Below are positions 53,708 through 64,000 of a stretch of DNA of 64,000 nucleotides, one piece after another. The stretch's first letter is position 1; each line of letters starts with the position of its first letter. The position numbers and the translations under genes are program-made. The DNA is taken from contig NZ_FOLP01000003.1 of NCBI RefSeq assembly GCF_900112425.1, forward strand, positions 558,001-622,000, read 5' to 3'. This stretch comes from Variovorax sp. OK212 (GTDB taxonomy: Bacteria; Pseudomonadota; Gammaproteobacteria; Burkholderiales; Burkholderiaceae_C). The notes under the pieces were generated by a model that was not told the DNA's origin, made no database searches, and saw only the letters and a program-made list of their open reading frames with translations.

Positions 53708-54940
53708 TCAGGACGGACGCTTCATCTGGCAGGAGGTGGGCGTGCTCGCCACGTAGGCGTCGTAGAACTTCACGGGCGCCAGCGTGTAGCCGGTGTTCTC
53801 CGGGCTGTACGGGTACTTGGCGCTGGCCTTTTCCCACTTGGTGATGTACAGGCCCTGCTGCAGCTGGTGGTCGGTCTTGCGCAGCTCGACGTCGCCGTTG
53901 AAGCTCTTGAACTTCAGGCCTTCCATGGCGGCCGCCACCTTCACGGGGTCGGTCGACTTGGTCTTCACGAAGGCCTCGGTGAGCGCCTGGAACACGGTGT
54001 ACACGTCGGTGGTGTAGAGGTCGTCGTTGAACTTCTTCTTGAAGTCCTCGGCGTACTTCTGCATGTCGCCGCCCATGTTGTAGTGGGCGTAGCCGACCTG
54101 GTACACCTTGCCGTCGGACGCCGAGCCCATGGCGGTCGGCGTGCCGGTGGTCACGGCGTAGTAGGTGTAGAACTTGACGTTCAGGCCCGAGTCGTTGGCC
54201 GCCTTGATCAGCAGCGCCAGGTCGGAGCCCCAGTTGCCGGTGATGACGGTGTCGGCGCCCGAGGCCTTGATCTTGGCGATGTAGGGCGCGAAGTCGCGCA
54301 CCTGGGCCAGCGGATGCAGGTCGTCGCCGACGATCTGGATGTCGGGGCGCTTGTGCTTCAGGTCTTCCTTGGCGAACTTGGAGACCTGCTGGCCGTGCGC
54401 ATAGTTCTGGCCGATGATGTAGACCTTCTTGATCTCCGGCTGGTCCTTCATGTAGGTGGTCAGCGCTTCCATCTTCATCGACGTGTCGGCGTCGAAGCGG
54501 TACTGCCAGTAGCTGCACTTGCTGTTGGTCAGGTCGGGGTCGACCGCCGCGTAGTTCAGGTACAGCGCTTCCTTGCCGGGGTTGCGCGCGTTGTTCTTCT
54601 CCAGCGCGTCGATGATGGCCAGCGCAGGGCCGGAGCCGTTGCCCTGCACGATGTAGCGCGCGCCCTGGTCGAGGGCCGAGCGCAGCGCGCTGGTGGTTTC
54701 CTGCGGGCTGAGCTTGTTGTCGATGCCGATGATCTCGAACTTCACGCCGGCCGCGTTCTTCTTGTTGAACTCTTCGGCGAAGAACTGGAAGGTCTTGAGC
54801 TGGTTCGTGCCGACCGCGGCCATGAGGCCGGAGAGCGGGTCGAGCCATGCGATCTTGACGGTTTCACCCTTCTGGGCGAGAGCACCGGTGGCGGTGGCCG
54901 CGATGACGGCCGCGGCAGCGATTTTCAGAGCGAAATTCAA
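53708..54940 (-). CDS. ABC transporter substrate-binding protein, Leu/Ile/Val-type, receptor 1
   Basis: 410-residue periplasmic receptor with a signal peptide (NFALKIAAAAVIAATATGALA|Q). The mature part starts KGETVKIAWLDPLSGLMAAVG and has GARYIVQGNGSGPALAI and DTVITGNWGSDLALLIKAAND. The start is TTG 54940, preceded by AGGAG at seven bases; a longer TTG frame from 54958 would include that ribosome site. It shares most residues with receptor 2 at 55196, from the signal cleavage site to the shared end VASTPTSCQMKRP. Substrate probably an aliphatic or aromatic carboxylate. Confidence 0.9.
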   Translation of the reverse strand: MNFALKIAAAAVIAATATGALAQKGETVKIAWLDPLSGLMAAVGTNQLKTFQFFAEEFNKKNAAGVKFEIIGIDNKLSPQETTSALRSALDQGARYIVQGNGSGPALAIIDALEKNNARNPGKEALYLNYAAVDPDLTNSKCSYWQYRFDADTSMKMEALTTYMKDQPEIKKVYIIGQNYAHGQQVSKFAKEDLKHKRPDIQIVGDDLHPLAQVRDFAPYIAKIKASGADTVITGNWGSDLALLIKAANDSGLNVKFYTYYAVTTGTPTAMGSASDGKVYQVGYAHYNMGGDMQKYAEDFKKKFNDDLYTTDVYTVFQALTEAFVKTKSTDPVKVAAAMEGLKFKSFNGDVELRKTDHQLQQGLYITKWEKASAKYPYSPENTGYTLAPVKFYDAYVASTPTSCQMKRPS

Positions 54941-55094
54941 TCTATATCTCCTGGTCAAACCGAATCAGAACCGAATCAAAATCCTGCACGAGCGTACAAG
55001 CCTTTGGTGCCCCTCTCCTCAGGGAATGCCCGTAAGAAGGGGCCCCGAAGGCCCGTTTCTATCGCCCATGCGACACCGCTTTTTCACCGGCTTG

Positions 55095-55129
55095 CTACCC
55101 GCGGGTAGATCGCTGCTACCGGCGGGTAG
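55095..55129. promoter_or_regulatory. Two tandem 14-bp palindromes, 21 bp apart
   Basis: CTACCCGCGGGTAG (55095-55108) is a perfect palindrome and CTACCGGCGGGTAG (55116-55129) is the same with one changed pair. Centre spacing of 21 bp equals two helical turns, as for two cooperatively bound dimers on one face. They lie in the 255-bp gap between receptor 2 and receptor 1, about 155-190 bp before the latter's start. Confidence 0.6.
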
Positions 55130-55195
55130 GAAGCATGCGAAAAAGCGTGAACAAATACCGCCCGCAAGCCCTGGAAGTCCCCGGGCCTCAGGTGG

Positions 55196-56425
55196 TCAGG
55201 GACGCTTCATCTGGCACGACGTGGGCGTGCTCGCCACGTACGACTCGTAGTACTTCACGGGCACGTTCGTGTAGCCGGTGTTCTCGGCGTCGTAGGGGTA
55301 CTTGGCGCTGGCCTTTTCCCAGCGGGAGATATAGAGGCCCTGCTGCAGCTGGTGGTCGGTCTTGCGCATCTCGACCTCGCCGTTGAAGCTCTTGATCTTC
55401 ATGCCTTCCAGCGCCGCGGCCACCTTCACGGGGTCGGTCGACTTGGTCTTGGCGAAGGCCGCGTCCAGCAGCGCGAACACGTGGTAGATCGAGGCCTGCG
55501 TCAGGTCGTCGTTCATGCGCTTCTTGTAGCCGTTGAGCAGCTGCTGAATCTCGCCGCCCATGTTGTAGTGGGCGTAGGCCACGGTGTAGACCTTGCCGTC
55601 GGACGTGGCGCCCATGGCCGTGGGGGTGCCGGCGCCCGGCGCGTAGTAGGTCAGGAACTTGACGTTCAGGCCCGAGTCGTTGGCCGCCTTGATGAGCAGC
55701 GACAGGTCGGAGCCCCAGTTGCCGGTAATGACCGTGTCGGCGCCCGAGGCCTTGATCTTGGCGATGTACGGCGAGAAGTCGCGCACCTGCGCGAGCGGGT
55801 GCAGGTCTTCGCCCACGACCTGGATGTCGGGGCGCTTGGCCTTCAGGTCTTCCTTGGCGTACTTGGCCACCTGCACGCCGTGGGCGTAGTTCTGGCCAAG
55901 CAGGTAGACCTTCTTGATGTCGGGCTGGTCCTTCATCCAGGTGGTGAGCGCCTCCATCTTCATGGAGGTGTCGGCGTCCACCCGGAAGTGCCAGTAGCTG
56001 CACTTGCTGTTAGTCAGGTCGGGGTCGACCGCCGCATAGTTCATGAACAGCAACTCCTTGCCGGGGTTGCGCGAGTTGTTCTTCTCGATGGCGTCGATGA
56101 TCGCCAGCGCCGGGCCCGAGCCGTTGCCCTGCATGATGTAACGCGCGCCCTGGTCCTGCGCGGAACGCAGCGCGGCGGTGGTCTCCTGCGGGCTGAGCTT
56201 GTTGTCGATGCCGATGATCTCGAACTTCACGCCCGACTGGTTCTTCTTGTTGAACTCTTCAGCAAGGAATTGCGTGGTCTTGAGCTGGTTGGTGCCGACC
56301 GCGGCCATGAGGCCCGAAAGCGGGTCGAGCCAGGCGACTTTGACGGTCTCGCCTTTTTGAGCGAATGCGGCGGCGGCGCTCACCAACATTACGCAGGCAG
56401 CTACTGACTTGATAGCAAATTGCAT
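55196..56425 (-). CDS. ABC transporter substrate-binding protein, Leu/Ile/Val-type, receptor 2
   Basis: 409-residue paralogue of receptor 1 with its own signal peptide (MQFAIKSVAACVMLVSAAAAFA|Q). It shares GETVKVAWLDPLSGLMAAVG, DNKLSPQETTAALRSA, NYAAVDPDLTNSKCSYW and the same last 13 residues. Differences cluster around residues 225-300, near the expected ligand cleft. ATG 56425 with GGAGA is preferred to the longer frame from 56467. A tandem duplication that gives the transporter two specificities is likely. Confidence 0.9.
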   Translation of the reverse strand: MQFAIKSVAACVMLVSAAAAFAQKGETVKVAWLDPLSGLMAAVGTNQLKTTQFLAEEFNKKNQSGVKFEIIGIDNKLSPQETTAALRSAQDQGARYIMQGNGSGPALAIIDAIEKNNSRNPGKELLFMNYAAVDPDLTNSKCSYWHFRVDADTSMKMEALTTWMKDQPDIKKVYLLGQNYAHGVQVAKYAKEDLKAKRPDIQVVGEDLHPLAQVRDFSPYIAKIKASGADTVITGNWGSDLSLLIKAANDSGLNVKFLTYYAPGAGTPTAMGATSDGKVYTVAYAHYNMGGEIQQLLNGYKKRMNDDLTQASIYHVFALLDAAFAKTKSTDPVKVAAALEGMKIKSFNGEVEMRKTDHQLQQGLYISRWEKASAKYPYDAENTGYTNVPVKYYESYVASTPTSCQMKRP

Positions 56426-56568
56426 GAAGAGTCTCCAGTTTTTGAATGGCGGGATCGCAGCGTACAAGCGCCCTTTTTTTCACCGCACAGGGATTGCCCG
56501 GAAGGAAGGCCGCCGAGGCGGCTTTCCTATCGCGTGCGCGACAGTGCGGCAGGGCTTTGCCTGTGGGT

Positions 56569-58218
<1,650 letters not shown>

Positions 58219-58333
58219 CTACGGACTCCTAAAAGAAATGACTTCATGAAAACTTGGCGATCAAAGGATTCACGCAAGCTTCGGCCACTTCCACAATGAC
58301 ACAAACCCGCACTGCACGATTGAACGAAGCGGC

Positions 58334-60169
58334 TCACTCCACGCCGTTTTTCAGCGTCGTGAGGGTGGCGTCGAACAACAGCTTCGACGGCCACGGCGCC
58401 CAGGTTGCACCAAGTTCGGGCGTATTCGGGTCGCCATTGCGCATGAACGCGCCCACGCTCGCCATGACCGCGGCCGACAGCGCCAGGCGCCCCTTCTCGT
58501 TGGCCTTGCCGCCGATGGTGTTCGACAGCACCGACGGACCGAAATTGCCGAACACGAACGGCAGGTCGAACGCATGCGCGGCGCCGTACACCTCGTTCCA
58601 CGGGTACGCCTCCTGCGCCCAGTCGAGCCGGTAGCTCCACAGGTTGGACTGGCGCGTCTTCATGGTGTCGAGCAGGTTGTCGCGGTTGGCCTCGAACAGC
58701 AGCTTGGTGATGAGCCGGGTCTTGGCGTTGTAGCCCGTGACGGCCGTATCTACCGGCAGGTAGGACGTGTCGATGATGTCGGCCGAGGTCAGCGGCTGCG
58801 CGGCGGCGTCGGGGTCGAAGTTCATCATCAGCGTGAGGCGCTTGGCGTCGTCGATCTTCCAGCCGGGCGCGCCTCCGAACAGCGGCAGCAGCGAGGCGAA
58901 GAGCTTGCCCTCGTCGCGCGTGTTGCCGGCGATGGTGGGCACCTTGACGTACTTGTCGGCCGCAATGGCGTCGATCGGGTTGGCGGGGATCACCGTGCCG
59001 TCGGGAATGGGCGCGACCGAGCTCAGGTTGGCGGCCAGCACCGTCTTCAGCAGCGCCCCGCCCTCCTTCGAGCGCATGTAGTCGGAAATCTGCGCCGGCG
59101 TGCGCGTGCCGATGTAGGCGGCGGCCGCCGGCGCGTCGGGCACGGTGCCGTCGGCCACCAGCAGGCTCTTCAGGATGGCGTCGCCCTGCGCCAGCGACAC
59201 CGAGGCCGGGCTGAGCGCGGGCTGGGCGCCGGGCTTGCCGACGAGGTTGCTCGCCAGCGAGATGCCGCCGCTCATTTCGATGGCCTTGTGGAACAGGCCC
59301 TTGGCCATCGGCGAAGTCATGATCGCCAGCAGGTTGGTGGCGCCGGCCGACTCGCCCGACAGCGTGACGTTGCCGGGGTCGCCGCCGAAGGTGGCCACGT
59401 TGTTCTGGATGTAGCGCAGCGCCGCCATGTTGTCGAGCAGCGCGAAGTTGCCCGAGTCGTCGCCGGCGGTGCCGCCGGGGCGCAGCTGCGGCACGTTCAG
59501 GAAGCCCAGCACGCCGAGCCGGTAGCTGGCGGTGATGACCACCGCGTTGGCGGCCTTGGCCAGCTTGGCTCCGTCGTACAGCGGGTCGGCCGTGTAACCC
59601 GAAATGTTGCTGCCGCCGTGGATGAACAGCAGCACCGGCAGGTTCTTGTCGGTGGTGGCCGGTCGCCAGACGTTCACGAACAGGCAGTCTTCGCTGCCCA
59701 GCGGCTGGCCCAGCGTGGAGACGATGGTGGCGTCATAGGTGTTGTTGGAACCCGGCCCGAAGACGCGGCCGATCTGCAGGCAGGCGGCGCCGAAGGTCTT
59801 GGCCGGGCGGATGTCGCTCCAGGCGTCGGGCTCCACCGGCGCGCGCCAGCGCAGGCTGCCGGCCGGCGCCTTGGCGAAAGGAACGCCCTTCCAGAAATAG
59901 GTGCCCGAGCCCGCGCTGTCGTCCACGCCTTCGATCTTGCCGGCCGTGGTCTGGCGCACCATGGGGCCGTCGGCCACGGGTTGCGGGGGAGGCACGGGCG
60001 CCGGTGCGGGCGCACCCGGCACGAACGCAAAGCCGGACCCTCCGGACGATCCGCCGCCGCAGGCCGCGAGCGCGGCAAGGGCCGCCGCGGCTGTCGCGAT
60101 TGCAATGGCCCTGGCCACCGCGGTCTTTCTCGCCGCGCCCTGGTCTTGTGTTGTCTCGATCTTCTTCAT
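58334..60169 (-). CDS. Secreted carboxylesterase type B, lipoprotein
   Basis: 611-residue exported esterase. A signal with lipobox LAAC (Cys37) and a glycine-rich tether precede the alpha/beta-hydrolase. The oxyanion region HGGSNISG (about 184), nucleophile elbow SGESAGAT (Ser274), GNFALLDNMAALRYIQNNVATFGGDP and RDEGKLF fit the type B family. ATG 60169 with GGAGA is preferred to the longer frame from 60184. It is divergent from the AraC gene, which may control it. It could release carboxylic acids for the downstream ligase and transporter. Confidence 0.9.
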   Translation of the reverse strand: MKKIETTQDQGAARKTAVARAIAIATAAAALAALAACGGGSSGGSGFAFVPGAPAPAPVPPPQPVADGPMVRQTTAGKIEGVDDSAGSGTYFWKGVPFAKAPAGSLRWRAPVEPDAWSDIRPAKTFGAACLQIGRVFGPGSNNTYDATIVSTLGQPLGSEDCLFVNVWRPATTDKNLPVLLFIHGGSNISGYTADPLYDGAKLAKAANAVVITASYRLGVLGFLNVPQLRPGGTAGDDSGNFALLDNMAALRYIQNNVATFGGDPGNVTLSGESAGATNLLAIMTSPMAKGLFHKAIEMSGGISLASNLVGKPGAQPALSPASVSLAQGDAILKSLLVADGTVPDAPAAAAYIGTRTPAQISDYMRSKEGGALLKTVLAANLSSVAPIPDGTVIPANPIDAIAADKYVKVPTIAGNTRDEGKLFASLLPLFGGAPGWKIDDAKRLTLMMNFDPDAAAQPLTSADIIDTSYLPVDTAVTGYNAKTRLITKLLFEANRDNLLDTMKTRQSNLWSYRLDWAQEAYPWNEVYGAAHAFDLPFVFGNFGPSVLSNTIGGKANEKGRLALSAAVMASVGAFMRNGDPNTPELGATWAPWPSKLLFDATLTTLKNGVE

Positions 60170-60299
60170 GTTTTGTCTCCACACCGGGTTAATCGGAATT
60201 CCTGGCTCGGTGCGCGGCGCCCATACTGGCGAGCGCCGCGCACCGAAAAATTCTAGAAACCGGCGCTGTTTTCACCGCTATCGCAAGCGAGCCAATTCA

Positions 60300-61397
60300 A
60301 TGACTTCAGAAGCCTCCATGCCACGTCATCCGCGCCGGCTGCAGCGCCGTTCGGGTTGCGTGTCGCAGCCGGAGCTGCACACCAGCTCGGCCGCGTGGCT
60401 GGAGGGTGTGCTGTCGATGTTCGAGGCCGAGGGGCTGGACGTGCCTTCGCTGCTGCGCGACGCGGGCTTCGACCCCGACTCGCTGCACCGGCAGAACGCG
60501 CGCATCCCGGTCGACGAGATCACGGTGATGTGGCAACTGGCCGTGGCGCGCGCCGGGCGGCCCACGCTGGGCCTGCACCGCGACTTCGCCTCCACCTACA
60601 GCAAGCTGGGCACGGTGGGCCACGCCATGGCGTGCAGCCCCGACCTGGGCGCGGCGCTCGCGCGGCTGGCGCGCTACATGGCGGTGATCTCGGACGCGAC
60701 CGCGTTCTCGCTCGCGCACGACGCGCGCGGCTGCTGGCTCGTGATGGAACACACCGGCGGCGCCCTGCCCATTCCGCGCCAGCGCGTGGAATACGCGCTG
60801 CTCACCACGCTCGTGCAATGCCAATGGCTCACGCGGCGCGAGCTGCATCCGCTGGCCATGGAGTTCGTCTACGCCGCGCCGGCCGACGACCACCTGCACC
60901 GCGAAGCCTTCGGCTGCGACGTGCGTTTCAACGCAACGGCCAACCGCATGCTGATCTCGGCCGCCGACCTGGCGATGCCGCTGCCCACCCACCACCCCGT
61001 GCTGGGCGAGATGCAGGAGCACCTGCTCGACGACCAGCTGGACCTGCTGGGCCAGACCACCACCAGCACGCTGGTGTGCGCCGAGATTGCGCGGCGCCTG
61101 CAGCACGGCGAGCCGCGCCGGCAGGACGTGGCCTCGGGCCTCGGGCTGGCCGAGCGCACCTTGCAGCGGCGGCTGCAGGAAGAGTCGGTGTCTTTCCAGG
61201 CGCTGCTCGACCGCACCCGGCGCGAACTGGCGCAGCAGTACCTGGCGCAAGACCGCCACACGCTGACCGATGTGGCGGACATGCTGGGCTTCGTGGACAG
61301 CAGCAACTTCTTTCGCGCCTGCAAGCGCTGGTTCGGCGTGCCGCCGGCGCAGTACCGGGCGCGCATCTGGGACGGGCCGGCCCGCCTGGCCGCCTGA
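60300..61397 (+). CDS. AraC family regulator with Arabinose_bd-type ligand domain
   Basis: 365-residue activator. The N-terminal part (about 30-220) has the PF12625-like pattern [42 protein letters not shown], and the C-terminal double helix-turn-helix (about 260-355) ends with the AraC signature [35 protein letters not shown] 60300 is chosen; ATG 60318 is possible. Relatives of this type regulate esterase, lipase and fatty-acid genes, which fits the divergent carboxylesterase. Confidence 0.88.
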   Translation: MTSEASMPRHPRRLQRRSGCVSQPELHTSSAAWLEGVLSMFEAEGLDVPSLLRDAGFDPDSLHRQNARIPVDEITVMWQLAVARAGRPTLGLHRDFASTYSKLGTVGHAMACSPDLGAALARLARYMAVISDATAFSLAHDARGCWLVMEHTGGALPIPRQRVEYALLTTLVQCQWLTRRELHPLAMEFVYAAPADDHLHREAFGCDVRFNATANRMLISAADLAMPLPTHHPVLGEMQEHLLDDQLDLLGQTTTSTLVCAEIARRLQHGEPRRQDVASGLGLAERTLQRRLQEESVSFQALLDRTRRELAQQYLAQDRHTLTDVADMLGFVDSSNFFRACKRWFGVPPAQYRARIWDGPARLAA

Positions 61398-61503
61398 CCG
61401 CCCTCTCCCCTCGTCCCCTCGTCCCCTCCCCCCTTCCAGCCCGCTCCCCGGGCCCGATGGCCCGCCAGGCAAGGGGTTACGCGCTCTGCCGGACAATCCG
61501 CCC

Positions 61504-63009
61504 ATGAGCCTGCTTGCTGAAGACACCGAGGTCGCGGACCTGGGATTGCGCTGGAAAACCGGATTCGCGAACCTGGGACCGGCGTTTTTCACCGAATTGC
61601 GCCCGACGCCCCTGCCCGACCCGTACTGGGTGGGCCGCAGCGACGCCGTTGCGCGCGAACTGGGCCTGCCGCCCGGCTGGCATGAATCAACAAACACGCT
61701 GGCCGCCCTGACCGGCAGCATGCCCATCGCGGGCACGCAACCCTTTGCCACCGTCTACAGCGGCCACCAGTTCGGCGTGTGGGCCGGCCAGCTCGGCGAC
61801 GGGCGCGCCATCATGATCGGCGAGGCCGACATCGCAAGCGAAACCGGGAGCGAGGGCGGCCTCGAAGTGCAGTTCAAAGGCGCGGGCCGCACGCCCTACT
61901 CGCGTGGCGGCGACGGCCGCGCGGTGCTGCGCTCGAGCATCCGCGAATTCCTCTGCAGCGAAGCCATGCACGGCCTCGGCATTCCGACCACGCGCGCGCT
62001 GTGCGTGACCGGCTCCGACGCCCGCGTGCGGCGCGAAGAACTGGAAAGCGCGGCGGTCGTCACCCGCGTGGCGCCGAGCTTCATCCGCTTCGGGCACTTC
62101 GAGCATTTCGCGGCCAACCAGCGCGAAGACGAGTTGCGCTCGCTGGCCGACTACGTCATCGACCGCTACTACCCCGCCTGCCGCACCACCGAGCGCTTCA
62201 ACGGCAACGCCTACGCCGCGTTCCTGGAAGCCGTGAGCGAGCGCACCGCCGCCCTGCTCGCGCAATGGCAGGCCGTGGGTTTCTGCCACGGGGTGATGAA
62301 CACCGACAACATGAGCATCCTCGGGCTCACCATCGACTACGGGCCGTTCCAGTTCCTCGACGGCTTCGATCCGCGCCACATCTGCAACCACAGCGACACC
62401 AGCGGTCGCTACGCCTTCAACCAGCAGCCCAACGTGGCGTACTGGAACCTGTTCTGCCTGGCGCAGGCGCTGCTGCCGCTGATCGGCGACCAGGAAGTGG
62501 CCGTGGCCGCGCTGGAGTCGTACAAGACCGTGTTCCCCCACGCGTTCGAAGGCCGCATGCGCGCCAAGCTCGGCCTGGCGGATGCAGCCGAGGGCGACCG
62601 CGCGCTGATCGAAGGCGTGCTCAAGCTGCTGGCCGCGGGCAAGGTCGACTACACGATCTTCTGGCGCCGGCTCTCGCACCACATGGCCGACGGCAACGCC
62701 GAGCCGGTGCGCGACCTGTTTCCGGACCGCGAGGGCTTCGACGCCTGGCTGCTATTGTTTTCAGAGCGGCATGCGGCCGCTGGACGTGCGCAAGCGGCCG
62801 ATTTGATGCTCAAATCGAACCCCAAGTTCGTGCTGCGGAACCACCTGGGCCAGCAAGCCATCGAAGCAAGTCAGCTAAAAGACCACGCGGGTGTGGCAAC
62901 CTTGCTGGCCCTGCTCGAAGCCCCCTTCGACGAACACCCCGGTTGCGACGCCTACGCCGGCTTTCCGCCTGACTGGGCCTCCACGATCGAAATCAGCTGC
63001 TCATCATGA
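61504..63009 (+). CDS. selO: Protein adenylyltransferase SelO (YdiU)
   Basis: 501-residue pseudokinase that transfers AMP from ATP to serine, threonine or tyrosine of target proteins. It shows [36 protein letters not shown] (about 119-154), the atypical active-site region [29 protein letters not shown] (about 257-285) and a C-terminal [16 protein letters not shown]. The protein ends CSS with ordinary cysteine; there is no selenocysteine. Its last four bases overlap msrB. Bacterial SelO is tied to oxidative stress and redox partners. Confidence 0.95.
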   Translation: MSLLAEDTEVADLGLRWKTGFANLGPAFFTELRPTPLPDPYWVGRSDAVARELGLPPGWHESTNTLAALTGSMPIAGTQPFATVYSGHQFGVWAGQLGDGRAIMIGEADIASETGSEGGLEVQFKGAGRTPYSRGGDGRAVLRSSIREFLCSEAMHGLGIPTTRALCVTGSDARVRREELESAAVVTRVAPSFIRFGHFEHFAANQREDELRSLADYVIDRYYPACRTTERFNGNAYAAFLEAVSERTAALLAQWQAVGFCHGVMNTDNMSILGLTIDYGPFQFLDGFDPRHICNHSDTSGRYAFNQQPNVAYWNLFCLAQALLPLIGDQEVAVAALESYKTVFPHAFEGRMRAKLGLADAAEGDRALIEGVLKLLAAGKVDYTIFWRRLSHHMADGNAEPVRDLFPDREGFDAWLLLFSERHAAAGRAQAADLMLKSNPKFVLRNHLGQQAIEASQLKDHAGVATLLALLEAPFDEHPGCDAYAGFPPDWASTIEISCSS

Positions 63010-63410
63010 CCGTACAGAAAACCGACGCCGAATGGAAAGCGCTGCTCGCTGAAAAAGGCGCCGAGCCGGCCGCCTTCGAAGTCACGCGCCACGCCGCCAC
63101 CGAGCGCGCCTTCACCGGCAAATACGAAGCGCACTGGGACGACGGCACTTACCACTGCGTGTGCTGCGGCGCCAAGCTGTTCGACGCCTCGACCAAGTTC
63201 GACGCCGGCTGCGGCTGGCCCAGCTTCTCGCAGGAGGCCGTGCCGGGCGCCATCAGGAACATCGTCGACCGTTCGCACGGCATGGTGCGCACCGAGAACG
63301 TGTGCGCCGGTTGCGGCGCCCACCTGGGCCACGTGTTCCCCGACGGCCCGACCAAAACCGGCCTGCGCTATTGCATGAATTCCGCGTCGCTCGACTTCCA
63401 GAAAAAATGA
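63006..63410 (+). CDS. msrB: Peptide-methionine (R)-S-oxide reductase MsrB
   Basis: 134-residue repair enzyme reducing methionine-R-sulfoxide in proteins. Zinc-binding cysteine pairs lie in CVCC (51-54) and CAGC (100-103), [10 protein letters not shown] is the substrate loop, and [11 protein letters not shown] carries the catalytic Cys123. It overlaps selO by four bases and yciB by four bases, so the three are translationally coupled. Confidence 0.95.
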   Translation: MTVQKTDAEWKALLAEKGAEPAAFEVTRHAATERAFTGKYEAHWDDGTYHCVCCGAKLFDASTKFDAGCGWPSFSQEAVPGAIRNIVDRSHGMVRTENVCAGCGAHLGHVFPDGPTKTGLRYCMNSASLDFQKK

Positions 63411-63949
63411 AACTGATCCTCGACTTCTTCCCGATCCTGCTGTTCTTCGGCGCCTACAAGCTCGGCGACATCTACACCGCCACCGGCGTGCTGATGGCCG
63501 CCACCGTGGTGCAGATGGCGATCATCTACGCCATGGAGCGCAAGCTGCAGGCCATGCAGAAGGCCACGCTGGTGCTCATCCTGCTGTTCGGCACGCTCAC
63601 GCTGGTGCTGCACGACGACCGCTTCATCAAGTGGAAACCGACGGTGCTGTACGGCGCCATGGCCGTCGCGCTGGCGGTGGCGCTCTGGGCGCTGAAGAAG
63701 AACTTCCTGAAGATGCTGCTGGGCTCCCAGCTGGAGCTGCCCGACCGCATCTGGGCCCGCCTGAACGTGGCGTGGATCGGCTACTGCGTGTTCATGGCGG
63801 TCATCAACGGCTACGTGGCGGCGTACTTCACGACCGAGGCCTGGGTCAACTTCAAGCTCTGGGGCTATGCGTTCCCCATCGTCTTCCTGGTGGCGCAAGG
63901 CCTGTACATCGCGCCGCACCTGAAGAACGACGACGCGCCCACGGCATGA
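63407..63949 (+). CDS. yciB: Inner-membrane septation protein YciB
   Basis: 180-residue membrane protein of the YciB/IspZ family with five or six helices. It starts [23 protein letters not shown] and has [33 protein letters not shown] (about 104-136) and [25 protein letters not shown]. In E. coli it is linked to cell-envelope synthesis and septum formation. It follows msrB with an ATGA overlap. Confidence 0.95.
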   Translation: MKLILDFFPILLFFGAYKLGDIYTATGVLMAATVVQMAIIYAMERKLQAMQKATLVLILLFGTLTLVLHDDRFIKWKPTVLYGAMAVALAVALWALKKNFLKMLLGSQLELPDRIWARLNVAWIGYCVFMAVINGYVAAYFTTEAWVNFKLWGYAFPIVFLVAQGLYIAPHLKNDDAPTA

Positions 63950-64000
63950 CGGACAGCAGCATGAGCACCGCCACGGTCACCGCCACCGTACTGCCCACCG
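63946..64000 (+). CDS. Start of a gene cut by the window edge (BolA-like by position only)
   Basis: ATG 63946 overlaps the yciB stop as ATGA and reads [21 protein letters not shown] 63961 is an alternative start. Too little is present to identify the product. In related genomes yciB is often followed by a BolA-family gene, so that is a guess from synteny. Confidence 0.45.
   Translation, partial: MTDSSMSTATVTATVLPT

Noticed and set aside
56508..56523. Rho-independent terminator after the CoA ligase gene
   Set aside because: A good G+C stem exists but no T tract follows on either strand; it is better treated as part of the conserved receptor leader.
61504..63009. Selenocysteine in SelO
   Set aside because: The frame ends CSS and then a normal TGA that overlaps the msrB start; no downstream Sec-insertion element is expected in bacteria at this place.

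Overview
The window is about 68% G+C. Bug-type receptors, FCD-GntR, MocR and GcvA-type regulators, a long acyl-CoA catabolic block beside a branched-chain-type ABC transporter, and a YadA-type adhesin with an extended signal peptide all point to a betaproteobacterium of the Comamonadaceae, most like Variovorax. That assignment is inferred from gene content and style; no database search was run. I saw no rRNA, tRNA, CRISPR array, insertion sequence or phage gene.

Layout. (1) 1-4615, minus: the first 1538 codons of a giant trimeric autotransporter adhesin, running off the left edge, with a stalk of about 46 14-residue repeats between two beta-roll heads. (2) 4868-6621: an O6-alkylguanine-DNA methyltransferase overlapping an MFS transporter. 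(3) 6711-13730: a catabolic island built around a divergent promoter with two near-identical palindromes. On one side are a GntR regulator and a FAD/Fe-S 2-hydroxyacid dehydrogenase; on the other a serine/alanine-glyoxylate aminotransferase, a Bug periplasmic receptor and a hydratase. (4) 13679-16751: LysR, a divergent DHA1 exporter, and a composite GNAT protein with a Ser-Thr repeat linker. (5) 16758-26044: a membrane diguanylate cyclase facing a four-module exopolysaccharide operon: HlyD-type adaptor, secreted alpha/alpha-barrel protein, then one open reading frame joining a processive GT2 synthase to a NodT-type outer-membrane channel. It resembles the bgsBA mixed-linkage glucan locus with added parts and is the most unusual system here. 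(6) 25969-35839: MocR/AhpD-like pair, two copies of an azoreductase-LysR divergent module, a lipoprotein serine hydrolase, a DUF4262 protein, mntP behind a yybP-ykoY manganese riboswitch, and small conserved proteins. (7) 35865-60169, minus: 21 consecutive co-directional genes covering uptake, activation and beta-oxidation of carboxylic acids: esterase, acyl-CoA ligase, two tandem ABC receptors with LivHMGF, FadB-like enzyme, M20 peptidase, thiolase, two hot-dog thioesterases, two acyl-CoA dehydrogenases, two SDRs, an MDR reductase and a GST. (8) 60300-64000, plus: an AraC-type regulator divergent from the esterase, then SelO, MsrB, YciB and the start of one more gene in overlapping order.

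How they work together. Island 3 and block 7 are catabolic units with their own transport receptors and local regulators. Region 5 looks like a cyclic-di-GMP-tuned surface polysaccharide system, which together with the adhesin suggests a surface-attached lifestyle. Fine-scale features worth attention are the paired GntR operators, two 14-bp palindromes 21 bp apart between the tandem receptor genes, an arginine in place of the Walker A lysine of LivF, several in-gene or intergenic simple repeats, and three tail-to-tail gene overlaps.
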